Assembly (NCBI GenBank): GCA_036339975.1
Contig: JAYYZV010000073.1
Span: 1-5,894 of the forward strand
Reading direction: 5' to 3'
Origin: UBA830 sp036339975
GTDB taxonomy: Bacteria; Pseudomonadota; Alphaproteobacteria; MPNO01; UBA830
Length of the DNA stretch: 5,894 nucleotides
The stretch's first letter is position 1. Each line of letters begins with the position of its first letter. The notes below the pieces were generated by a model. The model did not search any database and was not told where the DNA came from. It was given only the letters and a program-made list of their open reading frames with translations. Positions 1 to 5,630 of the stretch are shown piece by piece. The translations under genes and the position numbers were made by a program.

Positions 1-91
1 CAAGAAGGCTCGCGCCGTAGGAGACGACATGGACCACCTCATAACGATTTTTCTCGAAAACCTGATCCGCGTCATATTCGGATAGCGGCAT
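1..91 (-). CDS. Possible N-terminal fragment of an unidentified protein, running off the left edge
   Basis: An ATG at 91 opens a minus-strand frame that stays open for 30 codons to the window edge, beginning MPLSEYDADQVF and ending VVSYGASLL. It has the same orientation as the next five genes upstream of it, which supports a real gene. I do not recognise the family from 30 residues. There is no convincing Shine-Dalgarno sequence just upstream of this ATG. The frame is also open upstream of the ATG as far as a stop at 152-154, but that stretch has no ATG, GTG or TTG. A plus-strand frame (2-85, ending TAG) is also open here, so even the coding strand is uncertain. No function is proposed. Confidence 0.35.
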   Translation of the reverse strand, partial: MPLSEYDADQVFEKNRYEVVHVVSYGASLL

Positions 92-225
92 GCGGGCGGT
101 TAATATGGTACTAGCCGTTTTGCTGATTTCGCCTACCGCATACGCAGCTCTTCATTGAAAGACTGCTTCCTATAGCCGAAGAGGCCAGCTTTTCCTTTTA
201 TTAATCCGTTAGTACTCTCCAAAAA
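92..225. other. Gap between the DUF3303-like gene and the left-edge frame
   Basis: On the minus strand an AGGAAG (166-171) stands ten bases before an ATG at 155 that opens only 14 codons. The neighbouring frame, from just after the stop at 152-154, runs open into the left-edge gene. No clear terminator is seen for the DUF3303-like gene, although its stop codon is followed by five T (221-225) and overlaps the palindrome TCACGTGA (226-233). Confidence 0.3.
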
Positions 226-507
226 TCACGTGAATTCAGCTCGCCCGCCGAGAACTCCTGAGATGCTGTCATCATCCATAATTAGGGTGATTTCCATTTT
301 AATCAGATCGGTCCAGTCTAACGCCCAATTATGAAGCGCTTGCGCATCGTCAGTCTCACAAATAGCGAATCCTCCGGTACCATCTACGTTGTGGTATCGA
401 GAGTGCATAGCTATTCCCTCCGGGGGCATGCCGCCCGTCTCCATAAACCTTTTGATTGTTGTATTTCTCATGTTGGGTGAGTGAGTCCAAGAAAGTTTGA
501 AGAGCAT
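226..507 (-). CDS. DUF3303-like small protein
   Basis: This is a complete 93-residue soluble protein. What is seen: it opens MLFKLSWTHSPNMRNTTIKR, then an ETGGMPPEGI segment (residues 23-32), a short strand region with YHNVDGTGGFAICETDD (38-54), an LHNWALDWTDL helix (58-68), and a C-terminal strand followed by VLGG. This order (MLF.v.W..sp..R...i.RF.etGg.pPeGv, then a GFaI.E.dd motif, then W..DL) matches my memory of the DUF3303 family of small ferredoxin-like alpha/beta proteins of unknown function. Length is normal for that family. The ATG at 507 is supported by AGGAAG (516-521) eight bases upstream. It sits alone between two gaps, so it may have its own promoter in the AT-rich region 508-691. 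Its biochemical role is unknown, and no catalytic residues can be assigned. Confidence 0.72.
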   Translation of the reverse strand: MLFKLSWTHSPNMRNTTIKRFMETGGMPPEGIAMHSRYHNVDGTGGFAICETDDAQALHNWALDWTDLIKMEITLIMDDDSISGVLGGRAEFT

Positions 508-691
508 ATTAATCGCTTCCTGCTATGTATGAATCTGCCATCGTGCTCATTTAAAGCTATTTATTTTCTAAATGCACGAAACATCCCACATTGAAATGCC
601 TGCTAATGCACGTCGGTCGCTAATGTAGCGGCATTAAATCACTCGTAACCTATTGAAAACAAATGAAACAGAAACGATCACAGACGCGGCG
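508..691. other. AT-rich intergenic region upstream of the DUF3303-like gene
   Basis: These 184 bases hold no plausible gene on either strand and are more AT-rich than the flanking coding sequence. The stretch lies between the stop of the small membrane protein gene and the start of the DUF3303-like gene, both on the minus strand, so it probably carries the promoter of the latter. It contains an imperfect inverted repeat (541-579) and a smaller hairpin (616-632: a seven-pair stem with one T-G wobble around an ATG loop). Neither is followed by a T-run on the minus strand, so neither is a standard terminator. I could not find a convincing -35/-10 pair. Confidence 0.5.
541..579. repeat. Imperfect inverted repeat, possible operator
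   Basis: The left arm is TCGTGC-tc-ATTTA (541-553) and the right arm TAAATGCACGA (569-579). The arms are complementary over eleven pairs, interrupted by a two-base bulge at 547-548, around a 15-base AT-rich centre. The repeat lies 34-72 bases upstream of the DUF3303-like start codon, where a promoter or operator would be expected. No T-run follows on the minus strand, and the loop is long for a terminator, so protein binding or mRNA structure in the 5' leader is more likely. Function is inference. Confidence 0.4.
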
Positions 692-874
692 CTACTTCTT
701 GAACCCAGAGGCTTTAATGGCGGCTAAATAAACAATTAACGGAATGCTAAAGATCAACCATTCGAGCGCGGCGTCCCCCGCTTCATAGCCCAGACGAAAA
801 TACGTCCACGCCCCATATCCGAAGCCGGATACGGAAAGCACATAGCAAACAATTAAAAGTTTTCGATTTATCAT
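692..874 (-). CDS. Small two-helix membrane protein, function unknown
   Basis: This is a 60-residue protein with two hydrophobic segments, roughly residues 5-25 (LLIVCYVLSVSGFGYGAW) and 37-54 (ALEWLIFSIPLIVYLAAIKA). A short RLGYEAGDA loop joins them, and the protein has a basic start (MINRK) and a basic end (SGFKK). Basic residues flanking both ends suggest a helical hairpin with both termini in the cytoplasm. Its ATG is only 22 bases past the stop of the transporter gene on the same strand, so the two are probably co-transcribed. An AAGGTGAG stretch overlapping that stop (891-898) is 16 bases from the ATG, too far for an ideal ribosome site. I do not recognise a family. An accessory role to the neighbouring transporter is inference from position alone. 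Confidence 0.55.
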   Translation of the reverse strand: MINRKLLIVCYVLSVSGFGYGAWTYFRLGYEAGDAALEWLIFSIPLIVYLAAIKASGFKK

Positions 875-896
875 CTAGGTTATCTGCCGACTCACC

Positions 897-1373
897 TTAG
901 CGGAAAACACCGGAAAACTTCCCACCCGCGAGTAGATAAAGTCCGGCCAGTACAAGGCCGATCCCGGCGAGACGGCCAAAATCGGCAACTACCGGTTTGA
1001 ATAACGCCGGGAACGTCCCCGCAAGTGCTACCGACAGAAGAAACACCAGCATACTGGAAGTAGCGTACATGACCGGCGGCAAGCCGGGGTTCGGTGCAAG
1101 CCCAATTGCCTGAAACAGGGAACCGTTGGCGAGCGCGCCGAATACCGCGCCGATCAAAAGGATAACCGCCAGTAACGGTGATGGCGGTAAGATCTCTCCG
1201 CTTCGTCCACTCAGCGAGAGATACACAACAATACTGACTGCTGTGGCACCAAAATACCACGCCAGAAAGACGAGCGGATCAATCCCAAAACGGAACTTCA
1301 TAAAAGGTATCGCAATAAACGACGGCACTATACAAAGCGTCGCCAAAATGGATTTGCTGAACCAGACTTCCAT
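897..1373 (-). CDS. Half-size EamA/DMT-type transporter protein
   Basis: This is a 158-residue inner-membrane protein with about five hydrophobic helices (near residues 5-25, 33-54, 66-90, 98-118 and 130-150). That is one EamA repeat rather than the two (about 300 residues, ten helices) of a standard drug/metabolite transporter. Family-like features are the APNPGLPPVMYATSSMLVFLLS stretch before helix 4 (residues 93-114, APNPG in particular) and the C-terminal GLVLAGLYLLAGGK end. Half-size members are thought to work as dimers. The ATG at 1373 was chosen because AGGAGA (1379-1384) lies five bases upstream. The frame extends to an ATG at 1430, but those 19 extra residues are hydrophilic and lack a ribosome site. 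The gene follows the molybdenum hydroxylase genes on the same strand after 145 bases, so it may move that pathway's substrate or product. The substrate is unknown. Confidence 0.72.
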   Translation of the reverse strand: MEVWFSKSILATLCIVPSFIAIPFMKFRFGIDPLVFLAWYFGATAVSIVVYLSLSGRSGEILPPSPLLAVILLIGAVFGALANGSLFQAIGLAPNPGLPPVMYATSSMLVFLLSVALAGTFPALFKPVVADFGRLAGIGLVLAGLYLLAGGKFSGVFR

Positions 1374-1518
1374 GTGACTCTCCTGCGGAATATGCCACGT
1401 GAGTGTTTCAGGACTGGTGCCGTTTGTCACCTGCGCGCGATGGATAATGAAACAATCAGGATCTCTATATCTTCAGGGCGCGGTGGCCGTCCCCGGCGTC
1501 ACTTGCCGAAGCTACCCC
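1374..1518. other. Gap between the large subunit and transporter genes
   Basis: These 145 bases lie between two minus-strand genes and hold the transporter's ribosome site at their left end. A GC-rich stretch (about 1475-1500) can form only short stems, such as GCCG-tccc-CGGC (1486-1497), with no following T-run. I see no clear terminator and no clear promoter, so whether the transporter is read through from the hydroxylase operon is open. Confidence 0.4.
1379..1384 (-). promoter_or_regulatory. Ribosome binding site that sets the transporter start
   Basis: AGGAGA on the minus strand sits five bases from the ATG at 1373. It fixes that ATG as the start in preference to the upstream in-frame ATG at 1430. 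Confidence 0.7.
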
Positions 1519-3891
1519 TTACTTTCGCGCCGCCGAGATTACTTCCAGTATATGTTCCGGAGTAAATGGTTGCCTGCTTACCTGCGCGCCGAGCGGCCGC
1601 AAAGCATCGTTGACGGCACACCACAAAGCCGCGATGGCGCCAATGGTGCCGCTCTCGCCGATACCATTGGCACCAATTTCGGTATCAGTCAGAGGAGTTT
1701 CAACATGCCCGATTTTTATATCGGGCATTTCGGCGGACATAGGTAACAAATAATCCGCCAACGATGCATTCAGTAACTGACCGGTCTCGTCATACTGACT
1801 ATGCTCGAATAACGTATTGCCGATACCCTGGATGACGCCGCCCCGTATTTGCTCATCGACCATCAACGGATTAACCACACGGCCGCAATCATCAGCCACC
1901 CACCACCCCAGAAGCTTTATGAAGCCGGTATCCACATCGACCTCCACATGAGCACCCTGGACGCCGTTGGCCACGTAATAAGGTGTATCGGGCACGTGGT
2001 GGCGTGTAACCATCAACTCTGGCTGACTGCCACTCGGAAGCGTATCCTGACGGAAGTATCCAACCTTGGCGAGTTCCGCTAGATCCATTCGGGCTTCGCC
2101 GGAGGCCACGTCACAGATTTCACCTTTTTCAAGGGTCAGTGCCTCGGCCGAAGTCTGAAGAACAGATGCGGCAAGATCGAGAATATTTCCCTTTAACGCC
2201 TTTCCCGCCTGCAGGGCTGCCTCTCCACCCATAGCCATCCCTCGCGACGCCCAGGCACCGCCTCCGTAAGGGGTCGTGGCACTATCTCCAGCGATAACAT
2301 CGATGGCATCCATCTCGATACCCAGTTGGTCGCCAACAATCTGTGCGATACCCGTCAGTGTGCCCTGACCCTGATCGGTCACGCTGGTCATAACTCGAAC
2401 GACGCCAGATGGCTCAAGTTTCACAGTGCAGCCATCCTGCGTGGATACCCGGGCCCCGGAAGGACCATAATAAACTGGACCGAAGGCCGCCGCCTCCACA
2501 AAAGTCGCAACACCCACACCACGCCAGACGTTCCGCTCGCGCTGTGCAGACTGGTCAGCCCTCAAACTTTCGTAATCCATAATATCGATGCAGGTGTCGA
2601 GACAACGGTGCAGCGACATCGATTTCACCGCGTATCCTCCGACGCTCACGAGCGGATAATCTTCATCCCTGTGGTAATTGATGCGGCGAAATTCAACTGG
2701 GTCCATTCCTACCTTCGCCGCCGCCTGGTCCACTAGGACTTCCGTCACTGTGCACCCGATTGGTACGCCGACACCTCGGAACATTCCAACGATACCTTTG
2801 TTAACGTACGCGACCCTCGTGCGGGCGTGGTAATCTGTTAGCGCATACGGTGCCGCAGCGCAGGTAATCGCCATCATTCCCTCAGCCAAACCGAACCGGA
2901 TATATGCCGTGTAGGGGCCAACAGATAAGGCATTCTCAAAATCCATCGACGTGATTTTGCCATTCGCATCGACACCTATCTTCGCCGTGCCAAGGTGATC
3001 TCGGGTCTGGCAATCAGCAACGAAGGACTCCAACCGGTCAGCAGTGAACTTGACCGGTTTTTCTAGGATCTTTGAAACGGCCGCAACGGCAAGCTCTTCA
3101 CCATGGACATTAATCTTCAAACCGAAACCGCCGCCGATATCCGGCGTGATCACGCGTACCTTGTGCTCCGGTATTCCGAGGTGACGAGAAAATACATCCT
3201 GCATTTGATAGGGCGATTGGTGCGAGTGGTGAACGGTCAGCCGTTCTTCGACCTTATCCCAGTGGGCAAGAATTGCGCGGCCTTCAAGTGTAACCGCAGT
3301 ATGGCGACCGAATTCAAAGTCCTGCTCCACGGTAAAATCAGCCGCCGCAAGGGCAGTCGCGGCATCGCCGGTAACCGTGGTGTGTTCGAAGCATTGGTTG
3401 TCGCCAAGTCCCGGATGAATCGGCGGCGATGATGGGTCCAGCGCCTCCATAATATCCATTACTGGAGGCAGTTCTTCGTAGTCGACTACAACCAAGTCGG
3501 CACCGTCCTCAGCCTCGGCACGTGAGGTGGCAACTACCGCCGCAACTGGCTCACCCTGATAACAGACGTGATCGACAGCCAGGGCGTGTTGCGGTGCGGA
3601 TTTATGTCCTGGACGATGGGCCGCAACGGCAATCATCGGTTCACAAACCTCCGAAACCTCAGCCCCCGTGACTACACGAACTACACCGGCAGCACTCTCC
3701 GCCGCCGATGTATCGATCCGGTTAATGAGCGCATGACCGTGAGCACTTCGAACAAAGGCAATATGGAGCATATGGGGAACGGAAATATCATCCGTGTAGC
3801 GCCCCCGTCCGTGGATCAGCCGTTTCACATTCTGACGGGTTATCGCCTTACCAACCAGTCCGTTATTGACGTCCACATCGAGCGTAGTCAC
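1519..3891 (-). CDS. Molybdopterin-binding large subunit of a xanthine dehydrogenase/aldehyde oxidase-family hydroxylase (CoxL/CutL-like)
   Basis: This is the catalytic subunit (790 residues, normal length) of a molybdenum hydroxylase, a family that inserts water-derived oxygen into N-heterocycles, aldehydes or CO. Domain order: an N-terminal a/b-hammerhead domain (about 20-140, starting VGKAITRQNVKRLIHGRGRY), a first molybdopterin domain (about 165-400) with HSHQSPYQMQ (222-231) and the cofactor-binding GGGFGLK (253-259), and a second molybdopterin domain (about 420-790) with DQGQG (506-510), TTPYGGGAWASRG (539-551) and GIGESG (743-748). Glu746 is the expected catalytic base. At the active-site loop it reads GMFRGVG (369-375) instead of the AYxCSFR of form I CO dehydrogenase, so CO is unlikely as substrate. 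The start is a GTG whose codon overlaps the small-subunit stop (GTGA), with AAAAGGG (3899-3905) seven bases upstream, indicating translational coupling. The substrate is unknown, and no FAD-subunit gene is present in the window. The frame is intact. Confidence 0.93.
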   Translation of the reverse strand: MTTLDVDVNNGLVGKAITRQNVKRLIHGRGRYTDDISVPHMLHIAFVRSAHGHALINRIDTSAAESAAGVVRVVTGAEVSEVCEPMIAVAAHRPGHKSAPQHALAVDHVCYQGEPVAAVVATSRAEAEDGADLVVVDYEELPPVMDIMEALDPSSPPIHPGLGDNQCFEHTTVTGDAATALAAADFTVEQDFEFGRHTAVTLEGRAILAHWDKVEERLTVHHSHQSPYQMQDVFSRHLGIPEHKVRVITPDIGGGFGLKINVHGEELAVAAVSKILEKPVKFTADRLESFVADCQTRDHLGTAKIGVDANGKITSMDFENALSVGPYTAYIRFGLAEGMMAITCAAAPYALTDYHARTRVAYVNKGIVGMFRGVGVPIGCTVTEVLVDQAAAKVGMDPVEFRRINYHRDEDYPLVSVGGYAVKSMSLHRCLDTCIDIMDYESLRADQSAQRERNVWRGVGVATFVEAAAFGPVYYGPSGARVSTQDGCTVKLEPSGVVRVMTSVTDQGQGTLTGIAQIVGDQLGIEMDAIDVIAGDSATTPYGGGAWASRGMAMGGEAALQAGKALKGNILDLAASVLQTSAEALTLEKGEICDVASGEARMDLAELAKVGYFRQDTLPSGSQPELMVTRHHVPDTPYYVANGVQGAHVEVDVDTGFIKLLGWWVADDCGRVVNPLMVDEQIRGGVIQGIGNTLFEHSQYDETGQLLNASLADYLLPMSAEMPDIKIGHVETPLTDTEIGANGIGESGTIGAIAALWCAVNDALRPLGAQVSRQPFTPEHILEVISAARK

Positions 3892-4370
3892 GTCGCGGCC
3901 CTTTTCTTCATGGTTTGCTCAACCGCATCTACGATAGCCTGGTATCCGGTGCACCGGCACAAATTACCGGAGAGATGATCGCGGATAGTATCGCGATCGG
4001 GGATACCGCCCGCCGCCAAAAGCTCAGCAGAAGTGATAATCATTCCCGGAGTGCAGTACCCACATTGCGCGGCATTCCGAAGTTCAAATTCAGCCTGCAG
4101 GTCGGCGACTTCACCACTGTCGGAAAGACCTTCAATTGTGACAACCTCCGCGCCGTCCGCCTGCGCGGCTAGCATCAAGCAGCCACGCACCGCAGCACCG
4201 TCTACCCGCACAGTACACGCCCCGCAAACACCATGTTCGCATGCAAGGTGGGAACCGGTCAGTTCCATGTCGAGACGCAGAAAATCAACAAGATGCCGGC
4301 GGACAGGAACAGTTTTCGTCACCCGAGAGCCATTAACAGATAGAGATATCTCTATTTTCTCTTCTTCCAT
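3888..4370 (-). CDS. [2Fe-2S] iron-sulfur small subunit of the molybdenum hydroxylase (CoxS/CutS-like)
   Basis: This is the electron-transfer subunit (160 residues, usual for the family) that takes electrons from the molybdenum centre in the large subunit. The N-terminal ferredoxin-like domain has Cys44, Cys49, Cys52 and Cys64 in the plant-type pattern Cx4Cx2Cx11C (ACEHGVCGACTVRVDG). The C-terminal helical domain has Cys103, Cys106, Cys138 and Cys140 (QCGYCTPGM and GNLCRCTGY), binding the second cluster. All eight ligands are present. I chose the ATG at 4370, giving MEEEKIEISLSVNG, because family homology begins there. The frame also extends to a GTG at 4397, which would add nine residues but has no ribosome site. 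For the ATG, AGGTG (4383-4387) is 12 bases upstream, which is weak. The gene is the first of the operon and its TGA overlaps the large-subunit GTG. It is divergent from the cupin gene. Confidence 0.93.
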   Translation of the reverse strand: MEEEKIEISLSVNGSRVTKTVPVRRHLVDFLRLDMELTGSHLACEHGVCGACTVRVDGAAVRGCLMLAAQADGAEVVTIEGLSDSGEVADLQAEFELRNAAQCGYCTPGMIITSAELLAAGGIPDRDTIRDHLSGNLCRCTGYQAIVDAVEQTMKKRAAT

Positions 4371-4473
4371 GGCCCATATTCGCACCTGAGCCGCCACAGG
4401 GAAAGACGGGAAAAGGTTGTTTTAACCACTCAAAGCTCGGAAGATCCCGAAAATATAAAATATGGAGGCTATG
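4371..4473. promoter_or_regulatory. Divergent intergenic region between the hydroxylase operon and the cupin gene
   Basis: About 100 bases separate the two divergent starts, so both promoters and any shared operator should be here. Two short dyads are visible: GGTT-gtttt-AACC (4415-4427) and TCGG-aagatc-CCGA (4437-4450). A TATAAA box (4454-4459) lies close to the cupin start on the plus strand, but no -35 element at normal spacing accompanies it. I cannot assign a promoter with confidence. The role of the dyads as regulator sites is inference from position. Confidence 0.4.
4464..4468 (+). promoter_or_regulatory. Ribosome binding site of the cupin gene
   Basis: GGAGG lies two bases before an ATG (4471) and five bases before a GTG (4474). 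An upstream ATG (4462) overlaps the site itself. Spacing favours the GTG at 4474 as the start and argues against 4462. Confidence 0.55.
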
Positions 4474-5076
4474 GTGAATATACAATCAACCGACAATGGT
4501 GCAGGCTTTCCAAAGCCTGACCCAAATTCCGAGAATGCCCGTGCGATTACGGCCGATGAATACTTCCAACGTGTCCGGCATAACCACGTGCGCGGCTGCA
4601 AGTGGGACGGAGACGACTGGAAGGAGTTACTTGAAGAACTGGGTCGAGACCCCATCCGTCATGCCGAACGCCGTTTTGTCGCCCTAGTAAACGAGGACCA
4701 CAGCGAACTTTCCGGTGCATCCCCAGGTACATTCATCGGCATTCAAATGATACATCCGGGTGAACATGTTCCTAACCACCGACATAATTCGGTCGCTATC
4801 TATCACTACTTGCAAGGGGTGGGCGCAACCACGGTGGAAGGCACGCGATACGAATTCAAAGCCGGCGATACGATCGTCTGCCCGGCATGGGCCTACCACG
4901 AACACGAAGCTGCCGGCGAAGAGGACGTCATCATGTATGTTGTGCAGGATATGCCAGAAATGGCGGCCAAACGAACACTGTTTTTCGAAGAGCCCGTGGG
5001 TGTTGAGAACGTTCGTCACATGGTTCAGGGCACCAGCAAATCATGGAGCGCCACTCGGGATCCGGATGCAGAATAA
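4474..5076 (+). CDS. Single-domain cupin protein, gentisate 1,2-dioxygenase-like
   Basis: The protein is 200 residues from the GTG at 4474 (204 from the ATG at 4462; residue numbers below use 4462). An N-terminal polar, helical region (about 1-85) precedes one cupin barrel (about 88-165). Cupin motif 1 reads PGEHVPNHRHNSVAIYHYLQG (99-119), with His106 and His108 as probable metal ligands and no Glu at the usual third position. Motif 2 reads AGDTIVCPAWAYHEHEA (134-150), giving His146 and His148 as further ligand candidates. The HRH and the PxWxxHxH pattern resemble gentisate and 1-hydroxy-2-naphthoate dioxygenases, which use Fe(II) to open aromatic rings. Those have two cupin domains and about 350 residues, whereas this has one. 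It may be a ring-opening oxygenase acting after the adjacent hydroxylase, or a non-oxygenase cupin (isomerase, sensor). The fold is confident, the reaction is not. The start follows the GGAGG spacing. Confidence 0.8.
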   Translation: MNIQSTDNGAGFPKPDPNSENARAITADEYFQRVRHNHVRGCKWDGDDWKELLEELGRDPIRHAERRFVALVNEDHSELSGASPGTFIGIQMIHPGEHVPNHRHNSVAIYHYLQGVGATTVEGTRYEFKAGDTIVCPAWAYHEHEAAGEEDVIMYVVQDMPEMAAKRTLFFEEPVGVENVRHMVQGTSKSWSATRDPDAE

Positions 5077-5088
5077 CTGGGGGTAACC

Positions 5089-5136
5089 GTGATACGAGAA
5101 ACACGCAAACCAGAAAAGAAGGGGGTCGGCAAGTAG
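5089..5136 (+). CDS. Possible 15-codon leader ORF before the HIT gene
   Basis: A GTG at 5089 opens a 15-codon frame (MIRETRKPEKKGVGK) ending at TAG 5134-5136, preceded by GGGGG (5079-5083) at five-base spacing. The peptide is rich in Lys, Arg and Glu and resembles no family I know. It ends 3 bases before the GTG at 5140 and 18 before the ATG at 5155, so it could couple translation to the HIT gene. Chance is a serious alternative for so short a frame. Confidence 0.15.
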   Translation: MIRETRKPEKKGVGK

Positions 5137-5154
5137 CCGGTGTTTGCACTAACC

Positions 5155-5571
5155 ATGTTTAATCTCGACCCAAAACTAGCCGCAGATACGGTCGACATCT
5201 GCGAGCTTAATCTTTGCCGCGTCCTGTTAATGAACGATGCTCGTTATCCTTGGTTAATCCTTGTTCCGGCACTGTCCGACTTAACTGAGATCGGAGATCT
5301 TGAACGTGACGACCGCATCCGCCTTTCAGACGAGGTCAATGCTGCAGCCACTACATTAAAAATTCTCTATAAACCACTAAAGATGAACATCGGCGCCTTG
5401 GGGAATATTGTACGCCAGTTACATATACACATCATAGGCCGTAACGAACTTGACCCAGCATGGCCTGGACCAGCGTGGGGCCACAGCCCACCTGAACCTT
5501 ATGCACCGGAGGCTCTTGAACGGCGGACCCAGGAGATCACCGGGAAAATCGGTTTTTTACCGGCGAGATGA
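5155..5571 (+). CDS. HIT-family protein (histidine triad superfamily, first triad residue Gln)
   Basis: This is a 138-residue cytosolic protein of the histidine triad superfamily, whose members hydrolyse or transfer nucleotide phosphates. It begins MFNLDPKLAADTVDICELNL, followed by VLLMNDARYPWLILVP (residues 23-38) and the core GNIVRQLHIHIIGR (83-96), then PAWPGPAWGHSPPEPYAP. The triad reads Q88-L-H90-I-H92. The nucleophilic middle His (H90) is kept while the first His is Gln, which I recall as usual in this proteobacterial subgroup. Homologues, as I remember them, start at FxLdpxLaaDT, so I chose the ATG at 5155. A GTG at 5140 would add five residues (MFALT). Neither has a good ribosome site: GGGGG at 5121-5125 is distant, with a small hairpin between. 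It probably shares a transcript with the cupin gene 78 bases upstream. Its link to the catabolic genes is unclear. Confidence 0.85.
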   Translation: MFNLDPKLAADTVDICELNLCRVLLMNDARYPWLILVPALSDLTEIGDLERDDRIRLSDEVNAAATTLKILYKPLKMNIGALGNIVRQLHIHIIGRNELDPAWPGPAWGHSPPEPYAPEALERRTQEITGKIGFLPAR

Positions 5572-5575
5572 CATT

Positions 5576-5589
5576 GGGGTATTCACCCC
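5576..5589. terminator. Weak hairpin between convergent genes
   Basis: GGGGT-attc-ACCCC forms a perfect five-pair stem with a four-base loop in the 59 bases between the HIT stop and the hydantoinase stop. No T-run follows on either strand, so it is at best a weak or Rho-assisted end for one or both transcripts. Confidence 0.25.
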
Positions 5590-5630
5590 TACGACAAAGG
5601 CAATAAAAGAAAGAGAGTTCTAGAGATCAT

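Noticed and set aside
226..233. TCACGTGA palindrome as a regulator site
   Set aside because: An eight-base palindrome overlapping a stop codon is easily chance. It has no loop for a hairpin and is not near a promoter.
602..625. GCTAATG direct repeat (602-608 and 619-625)
   Set aside because: Seven bases twice in an AT-rich gap is not enough to support a repeat element.
892..1260. 122-codon minus-strand frame inside the transporter gene
   Set aside because: It is rich in Arg, Cys and Trp and lacks membrane segments, whereas the overlapping frame encodes five clean hydrophobic helices with a good ribosome site.
2326..2736. 136-codon open frame on the plus strand
   Set aside because: It lies wholly opposite the intact large-subunit gene, has no domain-like composition and no ribosome site. 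It is a shadow of the coding strand.
1519..3891. True CO dehydrogenase (coxL) call
   Set aside because: The AYxCSFR active-site loop is absent and no FAD-subunit gene is adjacent, so the gene symbol was left empty.
3568..3978. 136-codon open frame on the plus strand across the subunit junction
   Set aside because: It is opposite both hydroxylase genes, with residues that look random. The minus-strand frames have clear family motifs over the same bases.
5550..5562. CGGT-ttttt-ACCG hairpin as a terminator
   Set aside because: It lies inside the last codons of the HIT gene, the stem is only four pairs, and no T-run follows it.
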